A stretch of DNA of 11,146 bases from an uncultured Oscillospiraceae bacterium (GTDB taxonomy: Bacteria > Bacillota > Clostridia > Oscillospirales > Acutalibacteraceae). A program made the translations under genes and the position numbers. Shown here one piece after another: positions 7,601-11,146 of the stretch; within the stretch, counting starts at the first letter, position 1, and each line of letters opens with the position of its first letter. The notes under the pieces were generated by a model. It saw only the letters and a program-made list of their open reading frames with translations, ran no database searches and was not told where the DNA came from. Where the stretch lies: positions 1-11,146 of the forward strand of contig URRK01000037.1 in NCBI GenBank assembly GCA_900550315.1. The letters are read 5' to 3'.

Positions 7601-8194
7601 GAGGTTGGCGAACGCTACGAATTTATGCTTGCCCAAATGCAGGATGTTGAAAAGACCCGAAAAGAGCTTGGCACTCTAATTGGCGATTTAACCGAGCAAA
7701 TGAAAACGCAGTTCTTGCAGGGCTTTAAGCAAATTGGCGAAAATTTTTCGCACATATTTGTAGAGATGTTCGGCGGGGGCAGTGCACACTTAAAGCTAAC
7801 CGACGAAGCTGATCCACTGCAAAGCGGCATAGAAATTATTGCCAAGCTGCCGGGCAAAAATGTGCCGAGCTTAGAGGGGCTTTCGGGCGGGGAAAAGGCG
7901 TTGATCGCCATTTCAATCTATTTTGCCATTATGCAGGTAAACGCACCGCCGTTTTGGTTTTTAGACGAGGGTGAAACCGCGCTGGACGACATTAATGTTG
8001 AACGTTTTGCGAATTACATGAAAAGCTCTAAGTTAGATACCCAGTTTATTTGCATTACCCACCGCCGCGGCACTATGGAGGCGGCTGATATGCTTTACGG
8101 CGTAACCATGCAGGAAAAGGGCGTTACCCGGTTAATAGAGCTGAATGTAAAGCAGTTAGAGTTAGATTTAAAGGGCTTAGAAAAACAGGGGTGA
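4613..8194 (+). CDS. smc: Chromosome segregation ATPase SMC
   Basis: SMC dimers with ScpA and ScpB form the condensin that organises and separates bacterial chromosomes. At 1193 residues it matches the family (B. subtilis 1186). The N-terminal head has Walker A GPNGSGKS (31-38) and the Q-loop region MIGQGKVDAIVSSKSNERRDIFEEASGI. A coiled coil (about 170-500) leads to the hinge (about 505-665), which ends in NPGGSLTGG with the glycine cluster at 659-665. A returning coiled coil (about 670-1020) leads to the C-terminal head with signature LSGGEKA (1090-1096), Walker B and catalytic Glu in FLDEGETALDD (Asp1118, Glu1119), and ITHRRGTMEAAD. The D-loop region reads DEGETALDD where most SMCs have DE(I/V)(D/E)AALD(D/E). 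The start is GTG, chosen because AAGGAG is well placed and MLIKSIDILGFKSF is the typical beginning. Confidence 0.98.
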   Translation: MLIKSIDILGFKSFADKTTLKFGHGLTAVVGPNGSGKSNVSDAVRWVLGEQSTKNLRGNSMEDVIFNGTSTRKPHGYCEVTIYFDNRDRSLNYNEDEVSVTRRYYRSHESEYRINGNTVRLRDINELFMDTGLGRDGYSMIGQGKVDAIVSSKSNERRDIFEEASGISRYRYRKIDAERRLHAADENLLRLNDIMQELKSRVGPLKEQSAKAERFLALAAVKKDLEIGLWLKTLAESKEAFRNQESKIAIATGQYAEIERQLADYDQTTLQNSAEFAKATADIDRTRDEIAALEEELVRTDGQMEVIKTNIAHHHQNIERLNNEKTELLQSSGSNAELLAAKNAAIAALEQKLALLQSKIEKQSAELTGLISGSESVSRKMEELALQLNVVSDAASKLKVQSVTAETSAAELQSRSQSLQKTLGQKQQEKQRLSTEMAELEKDRTRCEEQLSSEQNTLTGYELRLNSRKNAADTEKQELDRLTLDIGEQQRRAKILEDLQHSMEGYQYSVKACMAQAEKGLLHGVYGPVSTLIRVPGEYAVAVEVALGAAAQNIVVQSEADAKQAIRFLKTNNKGRATFLPVGTIRARALEEKINTEQYGFVGIASELINYDEKFSPIMQWLLGRTVIAEDLDSAAVIAKKYGYRFKVVTLDGQVLNPGGSLTGGSLAKNSGLLSRQNEIERLKKSAEKLVQTLKQKQTLFEQTKQALAACEADVLAARAAVTTASEDKIRVLGEIRRVSQLLAAAQVELAAIEKEQQTAGERLLTYQNTQTNCTAELKRLAEQEGQLKAEMEQVSNGRDETAAKREALTEQLTALRLEQAGLQKDIAVERSAVAGLEESAQSRGEKAAQIESEAAALAQTVAGLEQATQAAEAQKQKISAEILQKRQQSEQLLQQRTEIEAASTRLRQQEKDKTLQREKINGELERLRAKKDAMQEEFDGIIKRLYDEYELTRTEAENMNIVIENAFEAKKQLAETKSKIKALGSVNVAAIEEYKEVGERYEFMLAQMQDVEKTRKELGTLIGDLTEQMKTQFLQGFKQIGENFSHIFVEMFGGGSAHLKLTDEADPLQSGIEIIAKLPGKNVPSLEGLSGGEKALIAISIYFAIMQVNAPPFWFLDEGETALDDINVERFANYMKSSKLDTQFICITHRRGTMEAADMLYGVTMQEKGVTRLIELNVKQLELDLKGLEKQG

Positions 8195-8199
8195 ACAAA

Positions 8200-9129
8200 A
8201 TGGGCTTTTTTGAGAAATTTAAAAACGGACTGAAAAAAACCAGCAGCTCCTTTGTTGGGGCGGTTACCGGGGTGCTCAGCGGCTTTCACAAAATAGATGA
8301 GGAGCTGTTTGAGCAGTTGGAGGAAACCTTAATTCTGTGCGATATTGGGGTAAACACCTCGGTTAAAATTTGCGACCGGCTGCGGGCGCGCGTAAAAGAA
8401 AAAAAGTTGACCGAGCCGCAGCAAATTAAAACCGAGTTAAAAGAGATTATTGGCGAAATGCTGCAAGGCAACAACACGGTAGATCTTAGCGCTTCGCCAA
8501 CCTTAATTATGGTAATTGGTGTAAACGGGGTTGGCAAAACAACCAGCATTGGCAAGCTGGCCGCAAAGTACAAGGCTTTGGGCAAAAGCGTGGTGCTGGG
8601 CGCGGCCGATACCTTTCGCGCCGCGGCTATTGACCAGCTGCAAATTTGGGCCGACCGCGCCGGGGTACACATGGTAAAAAGTGTAGAGGGTACCGACCCG
8701 GCCTCGGTAGTGTTTGATACCATTGCCTCGGCTAAGGCCAAAAAGGCCGATGTGATTATTTGCGACACTGCCGGACGGCTGCACAACAAAAAGAATTTAA
8801 TGGATGAATTAGCTAAAATGAACCGGGTGATTGAGCGGGAGCTGCCCGAAGGGCAAAAGGAATCGCTGCTGGTGTTAGACGCCTCTACCGGGCAAAACGC
8901 CGTAAACCAAGCGCGGGAATTTGCCAAATGCACCCCCATTACCGGCATTATTTTAACTAAGTTAGACGGCACCGCCCACGGCGGCGTTGTGCTGAGTATT
9001 ATGGACGAGCTGCAAATTCCGGTAAAATACATTGGCGTTGGCGAGCAAATTGACGATTTGCAGGATTTTAACGCTGCCGCCTTTGCCGCCGGACTGTTTG
9101 GCGATGAGGAAACGGAGGGCGGAGCATGA
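8200..9129 (+). CDS. ftsY: Signal recognition particle receptor FtsY
   Basis: FtsY is the SRP receptor GTPase that docks ribosome-SRP complexes at the membrane for co-translational insertion. With the ATG at 8200 it has 309 residues: a helical N domain (about 1-95) and a GTPase G domain with GVNGVGKTT (107-115), DTFRAAA (137-143), DTAGR (189-193), TKLDG (253-257) and the closing GEQIDDLQDF. The amphipathic start MGFFEKFKNGLKK resembles the membrane-binding helix; no long acidic A domain is present, as is usual in Gram-positives. An in-frame GTG at 8191 overlaps the smc stop, but AGGGGTGA (8187-8194) is well placed for 8200 and would contain that GTG, so I prefer ATG. The last 4 bases overlap rdgB (ATGA). 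smc-ftsY is a conserved Firmicute pair. Confidence 0.97.
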   Translation: MGFFEKFKNGLKKTSSSFVGAVTGVLSGFHKIDEELFEQLEETLILCDIGVNTSVKICDRLRARVKEKKLTEPQQIKTELKEIIGEMLQGNNTVDLSASPTLIMVIGVNGVGKTTSIGKLAAKYKALGKSVVLGAADTFRAAAIDQLQIWADRAGVHMVKSVEGTDPASVVFDTIASAKAKKADVIICDTAGRLHNKKNLMDELAKMNRVIERELPEGQKESLLVLDASTGQNAVNQAREFAKCTPITGIILTKLDGTAHGGVVLSIMDELQIPVKYIGVGEQIDDLQDFNAAAFAAGLFGDEETEGGA

Positions 9130-9713
9130 AGTTTGTAGTGGCAACCAAAAACCAAAAAAAACTGGCCGAGCTGCAGCGCATTTTAGCGCCGCTTGGGGCA
9201 ACCGTTTTAAGCGAAAAGGATCTTGCCGCCCCGCTGCAGGAGGTTGTGGAGGACGCCGACAGCTTTCGCGGGAACGCCCTTTTAAAGGCCCGCGCGGCCG
9301 TAAAGCAAACCGGCTATGCTGCCATTGCCGATGATTCCGGCCTGTGTGTGGATTATTTAAACGGCGCCCCCGGCATTTTTTCGGCCCGATACGCCGGTGC
9401 CGGTCATAACGACGAGGCGAACAACCAAAAGCTTTTAAAAGCGCTAAACGGCGTGCCGCTGGAAAAACGCACCGCGCATTACACCTGTGCCGTTGCGGTT
9501 GTTTTTGCAAACGGGCACGAGTTTACCGTTGAGGGGCGCTGCGAGGGGTACATTGCCTTGGCGCCGCAGGGCAACGGCGGCTTTGGGTACGACCCGCTGT
9601 TTTGCAGCCCGGCCGGCTGCTTTGGGCAATTGACACCCAAGCAAAAGGACGCCGTAAGCCACCGCGGAAAGGCGCTGCGCCTAATGGCGGCGGAGCTGAA
9701 AAAGTATTTGTAA
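9126..9713 (+). CDS. rdgB: XTP/dITP diphosphatase (RdgB/HAM1 family)
   Basis: This house-cleaning enzyme hydrolyses XTP, ITP and dITP to monophosphates so that deaminated purines are not put into DNA or RNA. The 195 residues match the family. The N-terminus VVATKNQKKLAEL has the substrate-binding Thr-x-Asn and Lys pattern; SFRGNALLKA (46-55), the catalytic DDSGL (69-73), APGIFSARYAG (81-91), GGFGYDP (151-157) and SHRGKAL (178-184) follow. Small departures from the usual family text are GQLTPKQKDAVSHR in place of AELxPExKNxISHR. The ATG overlaps the ftsY stop by 4 bases and has GGAGG (9114-9118) seven bases upstream. It appears to be the last gene of the smc-ftsY-rdgB transcript, though no clear terminator follows. 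Confidence 0.96.
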   Translation: MKFVVATKNQKKLAELQRILAPLGATVLSEKDLAAPLQEVVEDADSFRGNALLKARAAVKQTGYAAIADDSGLCVDYLNGAPGIFSARYAGAGHNDEANNQKLLKALNGVPLEKRTAHYTCAVAVVFANGHEFTVEGRCEGYIALAPQGNGGFGYDPLFCSPAGCFGQLTPKQKDAVSHRGKALRLMAAELKKYL

Positions 9714-9716
9714 AAT

Positions 9717-9761
9717 GCGTTTGCGGCAATAGGCTTAATGCGGGCTTATTATTCGCAACGC
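9717..9761 (+). other. Hairpin after rdgB without a T tract
   Basis: GCGTTTGCG (9717-9725) pairs with CGCAACGC (9754-9761) when one T bulges, giving 8 pairs around a 28-base loop. It lies 3 bases after the rdgB stop. No run of T follows, so it may protect or process the mRNA 3' end instead of terminating. The remaining bases up to 9860 contain CGGTAAA twice (9813-9819 and 9832-9838) and an A-rich stretch; no small gene or firm promoter is seen. Confidence 0.35.
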
Positions 9762-9863
9762 GCTGTAAATACACACCTGTGGTAAAGCAATTGCAGCGCA
9801 AAATACCAGCAACGGTAAAGTAAAAACTGTACGGTAAAAAAAATTGCAACCGTAAAATCACTT

Positions 9864-9888
9864 GCAGCCGGCTGCTTTTAACAGCAGC
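9864..9888 (+). promoter_or_regulatory. Alternative hairpins in front of yhbY
   Basis: GCAGCCGGCTGC (9864-9875) is a perfect 12-base palindrome followed by TTTT. Its right half also begins a second stem, GCTGCT (9871-9876) with AGCAGC (9883-9888), with a 6-base loop. The second stem ends just before the ribosome binding site AAAGGA (9891-9896). The two structures share bases and cannot form together within one strand. Control of yhbY expression is possible but inferred only from placement. Confidence 0.35.
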
Positions 9889-9903
9889 GGAAAGGAACTT
9901 GTT

Positions 9904-10194
9904 ATGAACAGCAGACAACGCGCGCAGCTGCGCGGCATGGCCAACAGCTTAAATCCGCTTTTTCAGGTTGGTAAGGGCGGCTTAAACAACCAGTTTGTAA
10001 AACAGGCCGACGACGCTTTGGAAAAACGGGAACTTATTAAATTAGGTGTGCTGGAAACAGCGCCAGACTCCCCCCGCGAGGTGGCTGAAGCGGTGGCCGG
10101 AGCCGTAGGGGCCGAGGTCGTTCAGGTTATTGGCCGCAAATTTGTGCTTTACCGCGAAAGCAAAGAGCACAAAGCCATTCAGCTTGTAAAGTAA
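9904..10194 (+). CDS. yhbY: YhbY/YqeI family CRM-domain RNA-binding protein
   Basis: The 96-residue protein is a stand-alone CRM domain, a fold that binds structured RNA. Escherichia coli YhbY associates with pre-50S ribosomal particles, so a role in ribosome assembly is expected here. It starts MNSRQRAQLRGMANSLNP, has the GKGG loop (23-26) that matches the GxxG RNA-binding loop of the family, then the RELIKLGVLE strand and a C-terminal GRKFVLYRES. The length equals that of B. subtilis YqeI. The ATG at 9904 has AAAGGA (9891-9896) seven bases upstream; an in-frame TTG at 9862 would add 14 unconserved residues and is not preferred. nadD begins on the last base of the stop codon (TAATG). yhbY-nadD-yqeK is a conserved Firmicute order. 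Confidence 0.95.
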   Translation: MNSRQRAQLRGMANSLNPLFQVGKGGLNNQFVKQADDALEKRELIKLGVLETAPDSPREVAEAVAGAVGAEVVQVIGRKFVLYRESKEHKAIQLVK

Positions 10195-10811
10195 TGGCGC
10201 CGCAAAATGGGCAAACGGCCCTGTTCGGCGGCACCTTTAACCCGGTACACAACGGGCACATGGCTATTTTAACCGCCTTAAAGCAGCTGCCCGGCGTTAC
10301 GAACATTTTGGTTCTGCCAACCAATATTCCCCCGCATAAAGCCGCTGCCGGCGTTAGCTTTGAACACCGGTTTAAAATGTGCCAGCTGGCCTTTGCCGGG
10401 CAAAAACAGGTAACGGTAAGCAATTTAGAGCAGCGCCTTGGCGGCAAAAATTACACTTTGTGCACCCTGCAGGCGTTGCTGCAGCAGGGAGTAGAGCAGC
10501 CCTGGCTTGCCATTGGGGGCGACAGCCTGCGGGATTTTGAGCAGTGGTTTTGTTACCGCGAAATTTTAAAGCTTTGCCGGTTAGCTGTTTGCCCGCGCGC
10601 CGGGGTAGAGCCGGCCGCGTTTGAGCGGCAGCTTGGCCGGCTGCGCGGCCTTGGGGCAACCGTAGCGGTGCTGCCGGTGCAGCCGCCGCAAATTTCTTCT
10701 ACCAAAATTAGGGCTTTGGCTGTGGCCAAAAAGCCGCTGGAGGGCTTGGTGCCGCCGGCGGTAGAGGCGTACATTAAATTAAACGGACTTTATCAAAATC
10801 CGGCCGAATAA
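10194..10811 (+). CDS. nadD: Nicotinate-nucleotide adenylyltransferase
   Basis: NadD joins nicotinic acid mononucleotide and ATP to give deamido-NAD, the shared step of de novo and salvage NAD synthesis in the cytoplasm. The 205-residue protein has the nucleotidyltransferase motif GGTFNPVHNGH (12-22) with the HxGH pair His19 and His22, a central IGGDSL block (from 107, usually IGADxL), and the ISSTKIR motif (167-173) that binds ATP phosphates. The start ATG overlaps the yhbY stop by one base and has no clear ribosome binding site, so translation probably depends on ribosomes finishing yhbY. Confidence 0.96.
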   Translation: MAPQNGQTALFGGTFNPVHNGHMAILTALKQLPGVTNILVLPTNIPPHKAAAGVSFEHRFKMCQLAFAGQKQVTVSNLEQRLGGKNYTLCTLQALLQQGVEQPWLAIGGDSLRDFEQWFCYREILKLCRLAVCPRAGVEPAAFERQLGRLRGLGATVAVLPVQPPQISSTKIRALAVAKKPLEGLVPPAVEAYIKLNGLYQNPAE

Positions 10812-10824
10812 AGGAGTGTTAAAA

Positions 10825-11146
10825 ATGCCAAGTGAGCAGGAATATTTAAAAACCTTTCAGGCTAAATACCGGCAGTACCAGCAAATGCTGCAGGCCCGGT
10901 TAACCGAAAAGCGGTATTACCACTCCCTTTGCGTTGCCGCCGAGGCGCTGCGTCTTGCCCTAAAGTACGGCGCCAATCCGGAGCAGGCCTATTTGGCCGG
11001 CCTGCTGCACGACACCACAAAGGATAATTCTTTAGATGAGCAGTTGCAATTTTTTAAACAATTTGGTATAATAACCAGTAAGCTTGAAAAAAACGCGCCT
11101 AAGCTGTTGCCCGCTCTGACCCTGTCCGCGCTGACAGATGCTATTG
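10825..11146 (+). CDS. yqeK: YqeK family HD-domain phosphohydrolase (partial, 3' end outside)
   Basis: The first 107 residues are present and the gene runs past the window edge. RYYHSLCVAAEAL gives the first HD-superfamily His (His33) and LAGLLHDTTKD gives the His62-Asp63 pair. Members of the YqeK family have been reported to hydrolyse diadenosine tetraphosphate (Ap4A) symmetrically to ADP, using a metal centre; the neighbour nadD and a usual downstream rsfS fit the B. subtilis yqeI-nadD-yqeK-rsfS order. The ATG at 10825 has AAGGAG (10811-10816), overlapping the end of the nadD stop, 8 bases upstream. Residues 93-98 read PKLLPA where relatives, as I recall them, have a PxLWHA-type block with a metal-binding His; here Pro takes that place. 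Confidence 0.88.
   Translation, partial: MPSEQEYLKTFQAKYRQYQQMLQARLTEKRYYHSLCVAAEALRLALKYGANPEQAYLAGLLHDTTKDNSLDEQLQFFKQFGIITSKLEKNAPKLLPALTLSALTDAI

Noticed and set aside
8286..9155. Long open frame of 289 codons on the minus strand, opposite ftsY
   Set aside because: It lies almost wholly antisense to a clearly recognised ftsY. The product is low-complexity and rich in Ser, Ala and Pro with no family motif. It reflects codon bias of the coding strand.
9602..9823. Plus-strand open frame of 73 codons crossing the end of rdgB
   Set aside because: Most of it is out of frame inside rdgB, and the product has no recognisable motif. The remainder in the intergenic gap is not enough to support a gene.

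Overview
The window is a compact, entirely plus-strand housekeeping segment of a bacterial chromosome. It most resembles a low-to-mid GC Firmicute of the class Clostridia, probably an Oscillospirales/Ruminococcaceae-like lineage. The evidence is the gene order (topA-trmFO, then plsX-rnc-radical SAM-smc-ftsY, then yhbY-nadD-yqeK), folate-dependent TrmFO instead of the SAM-dependent enzyme, a short FtsY with no long acidic N-terminal domain, and AAGGAG-type ribosome binding sites. The lineage is inferred from synteny and protein character; no 16S gene is present to confirm it.

Layout. Positions 1-123 are the C-terminal tail of a protein that is most likely DNA topoisomerase I. A 122-base gap rich in inverted repeats follows, then the block trmFO (tRNA m5U54 methylation), plsX (acyl-phosphate synthesis for phospholipids), rnc (RNase III) and a short Elp3-like radical SAM protein of unknown function. 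trmFO/plsX and rnc/radical SAM are joined by 4-base ATGA overlaps. A hairpin followed by six T residues (4264-4324) probably ends that transcript. The rest of the 355-base gap before smc holds degenerate GCGG/TTTAAG repeats and an AT-rich stretch leading to a strong ribosome binding site.

The second block is smc (chromosome condensation), ftsY (SRP receptor) and rdgB (removal of non-canonical purine nucleotides), with no gaps between genes. After a 190-base gap containing hairpins comes the third block: yhbY (ribosome-associated CRM protein), nadD (NAD synthesis) and the first 107 residues of yqeK (HD-domain phosphohydrolase), which runs off the window edge. In relatives this block usually continues into rsfS.

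The genes serve translation and RNA maturation (TrmFO, RNase III, YhbY), membrane biogenesis (PlsX, FtsY), chromosome topology (TopA, SMC) and nucleotide/NAD metabolism (RdgB, NadD, YqeK). I see no mobile element, CRISPR array, tRNA, rRNA or defence system, and no evidence of a new multi-gene system. The points worth a second look are small: an unassigned radical SAM protein coupled to RNase III, a repeat-rich smc leader, mutually exclusive leader structures before trmFO and yhbY, a missing acpP between plsX and rnc, and unusual residues in SMC and YqeK.
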